Below the pieces are notes generated by a model. It was given only the letters and a program-made list of their open reading frames with translations. It was not told the DNA's origin and did not search any database. This document shows, one piece after another, positions 37,184 through 45,419 of a stretch of DNA of 64,000 nucleotides (its first letter is position 1; every line of letters begins with the position of its first letter). Origin of the DNA: Candidatus Stoquefichus massiliensis AP9 (lineage in GTDB: Bacteria; Bacillota_I; Bacilli_A; Erysipelotrichales; Coprobacillaceae); the NCBI RefSeq assembly GCF_000455285.1, contig NZ_HG005289.1, positions 67,765 through 131,764 on the forward strand, read 5' to 3'. A program made the position numbers and the translations under genes.

Positions 37184-37984
37184 TTAAATATATTTGAGCA
37201 AATAATCTGCAACACCATCTTCTTGATGACTCAATGTGATATCATCTGCAACCGATTTTGTTAGATCACTTGCATTTGCCATCGCAACACCAATTCCAGC
37301 ATTTTTAATCATATCAGCATCATTATCTGCATCACCAAATGCTAACATGTTTTCAAGTGTCAAATGATGCCATTCACAAATTTGATTTAAACCAAAACTT
37401 TTAGATAATTGCGGATGCATATATTCATATTCAATTTTTCCAGCTTGTAAGGATTTTAACTGGGGATCATGGAAGAGATCACCATGAAATACAACTTTTT
37501 TCATATCCATTGGATCAGTGATAACAATCAGCTTACTTTGCTGACTGTTATATATCTTATTAAAATCAACAACCTGATAAGGAATCTGATCACTTAGAGC
37601 CAATCTTTTTGCTAATGCATCATCATACATAACTGCTAAAGAATCATCAAGATAAACCCCAAAATTTACTGGAAAGCCCTCAAAATGCTGAACAACTTTT
37701 TTAATCAAATGACCATCTATTAAATAATGATGTTCCTCTTTCTGTAAGACATAATCCTTAATATGTCCTCCATTTAATGCCACAACCATATCAACCACAC
37801 CACTCACTTCAAATTGTGTCATTAACTTTTCTACTGAACACATAGGTCTACCTGTTGCTAAGCCAAATAAATATCCTTTTTCTTTGATTCTTCTCATTGT
37901 TTGAATTGTTTTTATTGTGAGTCTTTCATTTTCATCCAACAGAGTACCATCCAAATCACACATAATGATTTTTATATCTTTCAT
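37184..37984 (-). CDS. Cof-type HAD-IIB phosphatase
   Basis: A 266-residue HAD phosphatase with motif I MCDLDGTLLDEN, a C2B cap, and C-terminal GDADNDADMIKNAG (motif IV). Cof-type enzymes dephosphorylate sugar phosphates or flavin nucleotides. It starts on the stop codon of the preceding HAD gene (TAATG), so they are cotranslated. The substrate cannot be told. Confidence 0.9.
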   Translation of the reverse strand: MKDIKIIMCDLDGTLLDENERLTIKTIQTMRRIKEKGYLFGLATGRPMCSVEKLMTQFEVSGVVDMVVALNGGHIKDYVLQKEEHHYLIDGHLIKKVVQHFEGFPVNFGVYLDDSLAVMYDDALAKRLALSDQIPYQVVDFNKIYNSQQSKLIVITDPMDMKKVVFHGDLFHDPQLKSLQAGKIEYEYMHPQLSKSFGLNQICEWHHLTLENMLAFGDADNDADMIKNAGIGVAMANASDLTKSVADDITLSHQEDGVADYLLKYI

Positions 37985-38616
37985 TATATTTCTTTCAATA
38001 GTTTTAATAAGTCTATTGGCTTATCAAATACATAATCAGGATGATCAATTCCCTCACTCGATACACTTCCCCATGTTGCATATCCAAAATCCATATGTGC
38101 ATTGAGTGAAGCTTTATAATCAGATAGTGCATCACCAATATAGATGGCTTCTTCTGGTTTGATACCTAATCTTTTCACACATTCTAATAATGGTTCTGGA
38201 TCAGGTTTATGTTTCTTCGTATCATCAGCTAAAATGGCTGTTTTCATATAACGATCTAATCCTTTATCTACAAAATCAATTTGATATTGTTTCGTCGTTT
38301 TTGCTGAGACAACGGCTTGAATAATTTGTCCATCAAATGCATCAAAAACATCTTGAAAACCATCATAAAGTATTGCTCCTTCTTCATATTCATTAACATA
38401 TTGAACCCATCTAGCATATGTCTTTTCTTTATCCTGTACCTGTAATTCTTCCATGACTTTCATACCTGGATATGGTGCAAACTTTAAAACTTGTTCAAAA
38501 GTCCAATCATCTCCTGTTTCTTCTTTAATGATTTTCATTAAAGGATACATATTCATATTTAATGTATTTAAAACTGTACCATCAATATCATAAATAATTG
38601 CTTTATATTTTTTCAT
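37984..38616 (-). CDS. HAD-IA phosphatase, phosphoglycolate-phosphatase-like
   Basis: A 210-residue HAD hydrolase of subfamily IA: IYDIDGTVLNTL (nucleophile Asp), VSAKTTK (motif II), KHKPDPEPLLEC (Lys) and YIGDALSDYKA (metal Asp). Resembles phosphoglycolate phosphatase and beta-phosphoglucomutase relatives. It overlaps the ROK gene by 14 nt and has an AGGAGA site inside it. Likely clears a sugar phosphate in the same pathway as its neighbours. Confidence 0.9.
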   Translation of the reverse strand: MKKYKAIIYDIDGTVLNTLNMNMYPLMKIIKEETGDDWTFEQVLKFAPYPGMKVMEELQVQDKEKTYARWVQYVNEYEEGAILYDGFQDVFDAFDGQIIQAVVSAKTTKQYQIDFVDKGLDRYMKTAILADDTKKHKPDPEPLLECVKRLGIKPEEAIYIGDALSDYKASLNAHMDFGYATWGSVSSEGIDHPDYVFDKPIDLLKLLKEI

Positions 38617-39595
38617 AACTTTCTCCTATTCTTCTTTTTAATAAATTCATAATACCTAAATAACTTAAACCATCAAATAAAATTTTAATAGGTTCTTTTC
38701 TACATTCTATTTGATAATTTTGATAAACAATACTGTATAAGGATTGTGTAAGATAGTCAATATCTATGTTATAGGGTAAATCACATGAAATAAGTATTTT
38801 TCGAGGATCTAATGAAGTACAAATAATGGCTAATATAAATATCATCAATTGATAAAATCGCTCTTGTGTATAACATATACGAATAGCTTGATTCAACGTC
38901 ATATTTTCAAATGGAATTAATCCTAATTCTCCAATAATACCTTTTGTTCCTTGTAATAGTTCACCCTTTCTCATTGTTGAAGATGCCATTCCAAGATGAT
39001 TGATATATATAAATACAAAATTCTTCAATTCTTCATTTTCTTTGTAAATTCCCTGCTGCATGACTTTCACATCATTTTCAACATAAATAGGTATATTTAT
39101 TTGTTTTTGTATATCTTCAATCCACACATTTACATCATAGCGATTTTCATGGTCAGTATAATAGTATTGTCCACTTACAATTCCTTCTACTGCTATAACA
39201 ATACACTGCAGTGAATACCTTGTTATTAATGAAAGAAATTGCGTTATCATCTCTTGATCATTTACATATTGAATCTGTCCTTCATCAAGCATTTCATATA
39301 GTTGAATCACCCGATACTCTAGATATCCCTTATGTACATAACAACAAAATACAGTAAAGGATTGTGCAATTAATGAAAAACGAATGGGACATCTGCCACC
39401 TGTTGATTTTTCAACACCAATACTTCCAACAATTCTATCCTGTTCAAACTTTCTTAATAGATTCCTGACACTTGATTGTGATAAATGTGTATCCTCTACC
39501 AATTCAAACATTGTTGCATTTTGTTTATTATATAAACTATGCAATAATAGGAAACTATTATTTTCTTTTAATAATTTATGAACATACACTCCCAT
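38603..39595 (-). CDS. ROK-family transcriptional regulator
   Basis: A 330-residue protein with an N-terminal winged helix (LVEDTHLSQSSVRNLLRKFE, then GGRCPIRFSL) and a ROK domain (IAVEGIVSG, ENDVKVM, GIIGELGLIP). The usual C-x-C-G-x2-G-C-x-E zinc motif of ROK kinases is absent, so it is probably a regulator, not a kinase. It heads a five-gene minus-strand unit of two HAD phosphatases, an acetyltransferase and a DUF1349 protein. The ATG at 39595 has AAGGAG upstream. Effector unknown. Confidence 0.85.
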   Translation of the reverse strand: MGVYVHKLLKENNSFLLLHSLYNKQNATMFELVEDTHLSQSSVRNLLRKFEQDRIVGSIGVEKSTGGRCPIRFSLIAQSFTVFCCYVHKGYLEYRVIQLYEMLDEGQIQYVNDQEMITQFLSLITRYSLQCIVIAVEGIVSGQYYYTDHENRYDVNVWIEDIQKQINIPIYVENDVKVMQQGIYKENEELKNFVFIYINHLGMASSTMRKGELLQGTKGIIGELGLIPFENMTLNQAIRICYTQERFYQLMIFILAIICTSLDPRKILISCDLPYNIDIDYLTQSLYSIVYQNYQIECRKEPIKILFDGLSYLGIMNLLKRRIGESYEKI

Positions 39596-39664
39596 AGCAT
39601 CACTCCTTACTTTTATTATAATGTAACAAAAGTAAATAAACAAGATATTTTAACAAACGCAGCA

Positions 39665-39694
39665 AGAAAAAAGACATGAACGCATTCATGTCTA
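39665..39694 (-). terminator. Terminator of the second ROK/HAD unit
   Basis: A 9-bp stem (AGACATGAA/TTCATGTCT) with a 4-nt loop followed by TTTTTTC on the minus strand, 5 nt after the HAD gene stop. Confidence 0.88.
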
Positions 39695-39698
39695 TCAC

Positions 39699-40511
39699 TT
39701 ATTTAAACATCTTTTCTTTATGAATCAGCCAATCAATAACCTCTAAAACACCACCATCATTATTTGATGAAATTGTATAACGAGAAATATCTTTGACAGA
39801 TTTTTTCGCATTTGCCATCGCAAAACTAAATGTTGCATGTTCTAGCATTTCTATATCATTACCACTATCTCCAAAAGCCATCACGTCTTCACCAGCAATA
39901 TTCCATCTCTCCATCAAAAGCTGAATGCCATGAGCTTTATTAATACCTGGAATAATCAAGTCAATGCCAAAATGACCACAATCAACAGGTGTCATAATAT
40001 GTCCAACTTTTTCTTTGAGATCATTTAAAATATATTCAAAATTATCTTCCTGACAACTCAAAAATATTTTAAAAATAGAATCATCTAAATTCTCAAAATG
40101 AGCAACTCTTTGCATTCTTGGATAATAGAAAAGAAGACGATCAAAATAATCATTATCAACATTTTCATTAATATATGCACTCTTTTTTCCACATACAATC
40201 TTATTGATTTCAGGATATTGCTCAATGGCTTCTAGAACCTGCTCTAATTCTCCATCCTTTAATTGGGCTACAAATACATCTTTATCCTGATCTACAATGT
40301 ACCCACCATTTTCTGCAATAAAAGTTATTTCTTTTTGAATCTCTGGAAAAAAAGACCGTAACTGATAATATTGGTTCCCACTTGCCACAACAAAATGAAT
40401 ATCATTGTCTTTCATATATTCATATTGTCTCATAAATTTTTCTTTATCATACTGATTATCACTTGTCAAAAAAGTGCCATCCATATCTACTGCTATTACT
40501 TTTACACTCAT
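39699..40511 (-). CDS. Cof-type HAD-IIB phosphatase
   Basis: A 270-residue HAD phosphatase: VDMDGTFLTSDN (nucleophile and acid Asp), a C2B cap, GINKAHGIQLLM and GDSGNDIEMLEHA (motif IV). It begins 3 nt after the stop of the ROK gene and shares its transcript; the terminator follows at once. A second ROK/HAD pair like the larger unit to its left, probably for another sugar phosphate. The substrate is unknown. Confidence 0.9.
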   Translation of the reverse strand: MSVKVIAVDMDGTFLTSDNQYDKEKFMRQYEYMKDNDIHFVVASGNQYYQLRSFFPEIQKEITFIAENGGYIVDQDKDVFVAQLKDGELEQVLEAIEQYPEINKIVCGKKSAYINENVDNDYFDRLLFYYPRMQRVAHFENLDDSIFKIFLSCQEDNFEYILNDLKEKVGHIMTPVDCGHFGIDLIIPGINKAHGIQLLMERWNIAGEDVMAFGDSGNDIEMLEHATFSFAMANAKKSVKDISRYTISSNNDGGVLEVIDWLIHKEKMFK

Positions 40512-40514
40512 AAA

Positions 40515-41498
40515 TTATTCTCCTATTCCTTTATATCTTGAATTTTCTATACAAAGACATGCTAAACCATCAAATATATTTTTTTCCATACTTTCTATAA
40601 ATTGAAATTGCGGTAAGTGTTGATGAGGTAGATTGACTTCAATCATATGTATGAACTCTGCATCATTTATACATGGTGCATGAAGAATAATCAAGGATGG
40701 ATTCACAATAGCAATAATGCTTGTGACTTGTTTAACAAGTAATGATAATGGATTATTCTTTAAAGTTTCTTCTTGTTCAATAAGTGTCCCATTTGGTAAA
40801 TAACCAAGTTCCCCAGCAAAATGCGTTGCACCATATAAAATAGCATGATTAATATATAATCCACATCCACTATGATGATGATCTGGCTGATAAACAAAAG
40901 CAACTGAAGAACTTTTGATTTCATGCGTATGAATATATCCTAGCATAGCTGTATTGACATCATTCTCAATCGCAACCTGAATATCACATTTTGATTCAAT
41001 ATATTCTTTTAAATCAATATTTTCCAAACTATCAATATCACATTTTTCAATTTTCCCATTATTCACAATCGCAGGTATAGAAAGACTGATATGTTCAAGA
41101 AAATGATCATCTTTTAACTTTTGAATAATGTGAATAAGTTTTTCTTTTGATAATTGCTTATAACAATACTGTACATTTTTAATTATTCGAAAATCCAAAT
41201 CAATAACTCTACACATAACATGAATGATATGTTTTTCAACATGTAAATCAATCAATCCAAAAAACATATATGCTCCACAGATTTTATATCGTTTTGCTTT
41301 TCTGCCACCTGTTGATTCACAATCTTCTACCTGTTCAATATAGTGGTTATCTAAGAGTTCTTTTAAAATATTTGTGATTGTGGCATGAGAAAGTTTTGTT
41401 GAATCAGCAATATCATTTTTCGTTGCATACTTATACTTAATAAAATAATCTTTCACTTTTTGTATACTTATATACTTTAATCCTTTTGACTTATACAT
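40515..41498 (-). CDS. ROK-family transcriptional regulator
   Basis: A 327-residue ROK repressor-like protein: winged helix IADSTKLSHATITNILKELL with TGGRKAKRYKI, then a ROK domain with VAIENDVNTAMLGY and GELGYLPNG. The zinc cysteine motif of ROK kinases is missing. The start is the ATG at 41498 with AAAGGTGAG upstream; two codons earlier a GTG also opens the frame. It is paired only with the HAD gene downstream. Likely senses a sugar or sugar phosphate. Confidence 0.85.
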   Translation of the reverse strand: MYKSKGLKYISIQKVKDYFIKYKYATKNDIADSTKLSHATITNILKELLDNHYIEQVEDCESTGGRKAKRYKICGAYMFFGLIDLHVEKHIIHVMCRVIDLDFRIIKNVQYCYKQLSKEKLIHIIQKLKDDHFLEHISLSIPAIVNNGKIEKCDIDSLENIDLKEYIESKCDIQVAIENDVNTAMLGYIHTHEIKSSSVAFVYQPDHHHSGCGLYINHAILYGATHFAGELGYLPNGTLIEQEETLKNNPLSLLVKQVTSIIAIVNPSLIILHAPCINDAEFIHMIEVNLPHQHLPQFQFIESMEKNIFDGLACLCIENSRYKGIGE

Positions 41499-41615
41499 AC
41501 ACACTCACCTTTCATCAACTCTTGACGTATGTTATATATATAGTATACATTGTTTAAAAAAGATTACAAACATTATTTCATAAATTGAAAATTATTTTCT
41601 TCTACTATAATAAAT

Positions 41616-42746
41616 TTATTCTTTCTTTTTAGAAAAATAGACAGTCTTAATTTGTCCGTATATAAATTTTAAGAAATCAAAAAATATTTTACTTTCTTCA
41701 AAATTCATAGTACTGAGTTCTTTAATACCTTGAAATGCCTGTTTAAAAGTGATTTCATTAAAATCAGTAATAAGATTTATTTTCATATTATCTAATATTG
41801 TAAAAATTAATGAAATAAAATCCTTCTTTTCCTGATCCGTTCGTGACAATAAAACGTCATGAATATATTTAATATGGTGCTGAGTTTCTTCGTCAAAACA
41901 AAGAGCATAATCAAAATGACTTTGACTGATTTTCCAATAAAAAGCATCATGTTGCTGGAGACCATTACCATAAGCATTTAAGATAATATGTTTTTCTTTA
42001 TGAGTCATAATTCTTCCAATTAAGGAAGATGTAGGAACATAATTGTGAATGCATTTAATAATAGATTGATACTCATGTTCTTGATAAAACGTTTCCTGAA
42101 ATCCAGGGCCATCAAAGCTATAAATATGATTAATATATTCTTTCATCTCATCACAACAAATAGCTGCATACATAGCAAGATTTCCACCCTTTGAATGACA
42201 TCCTAAATAGAGAGATTTGTTTGTTTTTCCATATTGAATACCTAATAATTTTTTGGGGATAACAAGATCTTGATAAGTTTCCTTTAAATACTGTAAAGCA
42301 AGTTTCTGTGATGGAATTGTATCTAACATCATTTGGAAATCCTCTTTCCATCCAAGTAAAGTACAATCTGTACCACGATAAGATATATATAATGCTTGAA
42401 AAGGAAGAAGAATTGTTATGGCAGCAAATTGTATATCATTCTCCTGATCACAAATCGAAATATATCTTTGCAGTTGTACATCCTGATATCGTTTTGCATC
42501 TATTAACAAAGGAATCATATCAGCAATCATTGGTGCATAAGCATATGTTTGGACCATATCTTCATGGCTGTCTTTTTGACAAAGTGTTTGACAGGCATAT
42601 TGCAAAGAAACGGCTATATCCAAAACGATTCCATCCCATTCTACATATCCTAAAAGCGCACAGATTAAGGCATCAACTTCATTCCATTGTCTTTCTTCAA
42701 AAGAAAGATCTCCACGCCATTTTAAATATTGTAATATATTTTCCAT
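41616..42746 (-). CDS. Mbeg1-like (DUF2974) putative lipase
   Basis: A 376-residue protein of the Mbeg1-like/DUF2974 family, alpha/beta hydrolases related to class 3 lipases. The opening MENILQYLKWRGDLSF is typical. The nucleophile elbow GCHSKGGNLAMYA holds the catalytic Ser, ALYISYRGTD forms the oxyanion region and SFDGPGF follows. No signal peptide. It is divergent from the two-component operon on its right, and may be a membrane-lipid or stress-related hydrolase. Substrate unknown. Confidence 0.85.
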   Translation of the reverse strand: MENILQYLKWRGDLSFEERQWNEVDALICALLGYVEWDGIVLDIAVSLQYACQTLCQKDSHEDMVQTYAYAPMIADMIPLLIDAKRYQDVQLQRYISICDQENDIQFAAITILLPFQALYISYRGTDCTLLGWKEDFQMMLDTIPSQKLALQYLKETYQDLVIPKKLLGIQYGKTNKSLYLGCHSKGGNLAMYAAICCDEMKEYINHIYSFDGPGFQETFYQEHEYQSIIKCIHNYVPTSSLIGRIMTHKEKHIILNAYGNGLQQHDAFYWKISQSHFDYALCFDEETQHHIKYIHDVLLSRTDQEKKDFISLIFTILDNMKINLITDFNEITFKQAFQGIKELSTMNFEESKIFFDFLKFIYGQIKTVYFSKKKE

Positions 42747-42816
42747 AAGATCACATCCATTTCTTATCTTTATTATAACCTACTTATTATGATAAATAAA
42801 AGAATACCGTCCTATA

Positions 42817-42830
42817 TTACAGTTTTGTAA
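42817..42830 (+). promoter_or_regulatory. BceR-like box TTACA-N4-TGTAA before the regulator gene
   Basis: A perfect inverted repeat with GTTT between the arms, 67 nt before the response-regulator start. It matches the TNACA-N4-TGTAA layout reported for BceR-type regulators. A related repeat precedes the transporter genes of the same module. Confidence 0.6.
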
Positions 42831-42896
42831 TGTTCATTGATTTTCTTTTCATCAATTATAAATATCTATATAATGAAAGAAGAGGTGATTATAAAT

Positions 42897-43577
42897 ATGG
42901 ACAAAAAAATGACAATTATGATTATAGAAGATGATGAAACTCTTGCATATGAACTGAGAGATTATTTAATGAAATGGGATTATCATTGCATAACAACAAG
43001 ACATTTTGAAAACATTCTCCATGAATATCTTAACTTTCGTCCTCATCTTATTCTTATGGACATTAATCTCCCTTATTATGATGGATTTTACTGGTGCCAT
43101 CAAATTCGAGAAATATCTGAAGTTCCTATCATCTATATCAGTAGTCGTAACGATGATAAAGATAAAATTATGGCAATGGCACAAGGCGGAGATGATTATA
43201 TTGAAAAACCATTTCATTTAGAATTATTTAAAGCTAAGATTGATGCTATATTAAGAAGAACTTATCAGTATCAAATGAAAGAACGTATTCTCGTTACTGA
43301 TACAATTATTTATGATATAACACATCAATCTTTATACATGCAAGATCGTGAAATTGAACTAACAAAATCTGAAAAAAGAATTATGAATACACTTATCAAT
43401 GCCAAAGGTAAAATTGTGACAAGAGAAGAACTTATGATGGAATTATGGAGTACTGATGAATTTATATCAGATGGAACATTAAACACAGTTATGAGTCGAC
43501 TTCGTCATAAATTAAAACAGCAATGCAAATATGATATGATTCTGACCAAGAAAGGAATGGGATATTACATTGCATAA
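42897..43577 (+). CDS. BceR-type response regulator
   Basis: A 226-residue OmpR-family regulator: receiver with IIEDDETL, phosphoacceptor Asp in LILMDINLPYYDGF, IYISSR and EKPF; winged helix with LTKSEKRIMNTL and LNTVMSRLRHKL. The ATG at 42897 is used because GAGGTGA lies 9 nt upstream. It overlaps the kinase gene and resembles BceR of bacitracin-type modules. Confidence 0.92.
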   Translation: MDKKMTIMIIEDDETLAYELRDYLMKWDYHCITTRHFENILHEYLNFRPHLILMDINLPYYDGFYWCHQIREISEVPIIYISSRNDDKDKIMAMAQGGDDYIEKPFHLELFKAKIDAILRRTYQYQMKERILVTDTIIYDITHQSLYMQDREIELTKSEKRIMNTLINAKGKIVTREELMMELWSTDEFISDGTLNTVMSRLRHKLKQQCKYDMILTKKGMGYYIA

Positions 43578-44559
43578 ATATATAAAAACACATATCTGCA
43601 CATATATTCCTTTTATACTTGTCTGTATTCTTTTTAATCTCTATTTTATCTATCTTGTTCCTCAGCGTAACCTTTTTTATATCTTATATGTTGATTTTCT
43701 AATTACCCTATGCATTCTTTTCTTTTTTATATTTGACTTTATTAAATTTATCAAAAACGAAAAACATATCCAGAATATGTTAAAACATGATCATATCATT
43801 TATCATGAAATTGAGTATATAAATCATAAAGATATTTTAGAACATGACATAAAAATCGTGCAACAACAATACAATGAACAATTCAAAATTAATTGTGATT
43901 TACAAGATTATATAGCCAAATGGTGCCATGAAATTAAACTCCCCCTTTCGGCACTTTTGTTAATGAATGAAAAAATTGAAAATCAAGAACTACGCATGTC
44001 TACAAAGGATCAATTAGAAAAAATTCGTCAGCAATTAAATGCAGCGTTAATTGGTTGTAAAGTTCAAAGCCGCCTTTATGATTTACAAATGAAAGAAGTC
44101 AATCTCAACGAATGTATCACAACATCCATCAAAAATAATCAGTATTTTTTAATCCAAAAACATTTTGAAATCAATATTGATCCTTGTCAAGAAACAATTT
44201 ATTCAGATAAAGAATGGCTTGTTTATGTTTTAGATCAAATCATTGTTAATGCTATTAAATATTGTCAAAAAAAGCCAAAACTCCAAATCACATTCAAAAA
44301 GGAACAACAAGAGCGAAAACTCATTATTAAAGATAATGGAATAGGAATTTTAGAAAGTGATATACGAAATATATTTGAAAGAGGTTTTACTGGAAGAAAT
44401 CGACATAATGGACAATATAAATCAACAGGAATGGGACTTTATTTTGTTGATAAAATTTTAAAAAAACTTGGACATGATATTGATGTTGAAAGTGAGTATG
44501 GAAAGTACACAAAATTTATCATTACATTTCAAGATAATCGAGACTATTTTCAGCGTTAA
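43570..44559 (+). CDS. BceS-type intramembrane-sensing histidine kinase
   Basis: A 329-residue kinase with two closely spaced transmembrane segments (about 8-30 and 36-56) and almost no extracellular loop, as in BceS, which senses through its partner transporter. The H-box is KWCHEIKLPLSALLL; DNGIGI and GMGLYFVDKIL form the ATP site. It begins at TTG, overlapping the regulator's stop by 8 nt; no ATG is near. It works with the ABC transporter encoded after it. Confidence 0.9.
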   Translation: MHKYIKTHICTYIPFILVCILFNLYFIYLVPQRNLFYILYVDFLITLCILFFFIFDFIKFIKNEKHIQNMLKHDHIIYHEIEYINHKDILEHDIKIVQQQYNEQFKINCDLQDYIAKWCHEIKLPLSALLLMNEKIENQELRMSTKDQLEKIRQQLNAALIGCKVQSRLYDLQMKEVNLNECITTSIKNNQYFLIQKHFEINIDPCQETIYSDKEWLVYVLDQIIVNAIKYCQKKPKLQITFKKEQQERKLIIKDNGIGILESDIRNIFERGFTGRNRHNGQYKSTGMGLYFVDKILKKLGHDIDVESEYGKYTKFIITFQDNRDYFQR

Positions 44560-44560
44560 T

Positions 44561-44608
44561 CTTACAAATTATGTAAGATTGACACTCCTTTTGTAATAGG
44601 AATGTAAG
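44561..44608 (+). promoter_or_regulatory. BceR-like operator and promoter of the bceAB-type genes
   Basis: Inverted repeat CTTACA-N5-TGTAAG (44561-44577) just after the kinase stop, followed by TTGACA at 44579-44584 and TGTAAG at 44603-44608 with 18-nt spacing. The operator touches the -35. Spacing between arms is 5 nt here, compared with 4 nt before the regulator gene. Confidence 0.6.
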
Positions 44609-44657
44609 GATTTTATTATTCAACTGGTTTATCATAAGATTGTCAGGAGGTATTTAA

Positions 44658-45419
44658 ATGAATAACAAAAAAGTATTAGAAATTAAAAATTTAACAAAAG
44701 ATTATGGAAACAAAGGATTTCAAGCAAGAGTTTTAAAAGGGATTGATCTGACAATCTATGAAAATGATTTCATTGCGATTATGGGACCAAGTGGTTCTGG
44801 GAAAACAACGTTATTGAATATTTTATCTACTATTGATAAACCAACCCAAGGAACAATTACATTAGATGGTCAAGATATCACAACAATCACAAACAAAGAA
44901 TTATCAAAGATAAGAAGAGATAAAATTGGTTTTATTTTTCAAGATTATAATTTATTAGATACAATGACACTACAAGATAACATTGCTTTACCTTTATCAT
45001 TAAACGGTGTTGATTCCTCAATTTGTATACAAAAAAGTTTAGAGTTAGCAACAATGTTTGGATTAAAGGAACACCTAAAAAAGTATCCTCATCAGCTCTC
45101 AGGTGGACAAAAACAAAGAGGTGCTACTTGTCGTGCCTTAATTACGGAACCCAAAATTATCTTTGCTGATGAACCAACTGGAGCATTGGATTCAAAATCA
45201 AGTCGCGATTTATTAGAGTGTCTAAAAAATGTGAATGAAGGTAATCAGGCAACAATATTAATGGTCACGCATGATGCCTTGAGTGCTTCTTATGCCAAAG
45301 ATGTTTATATTTTATGCGATGGATCTATTCAATGTAAATTAAGTCGTGGACATGATCGTAAAGAATTTTATGATCGCATTATAGAAACACAGGCATCTAT
45401 AGGAAGTGATTTTTCATGA
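44658..45419 (+). CDS. BceA-type ABC transporter ATPase
   Basis: A 253-residue ATPase: Walker A GPSGSGKT near residue 42, Q-loop FIFQDYNLL, signature LSGGQKQRGATCRA and Walker B IIFADEPTGALDS. GGAGG precedes the ATG and the stop overlaps the permease start (ATGA). It drives the BceB-type permease in resistance to and sensing of cell-wall-targeting peptides. Confidence 0.94.
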   Translation: MNNKKVLEIKNLTKDYGNKGFQARVLKGIDLTIYENDFIAIMGPSGSGKTTLLNILSTIDKPTQGTITLDGQDITTITNKELSKIRRDKIGFIFQDYNLLDTMTLQDNIALPLSLNGVDSSICIQKSLELATMFGLKEHLKKYPHQLSGGQKQRGATCRALITEPKIIFADEPTGALDSKSSRDLLECLKNVNEGNQATILMVTHDALSASYAKDVYILCDGSIQCKLSRGHDRKEFYDRIIETQASIGSDFS

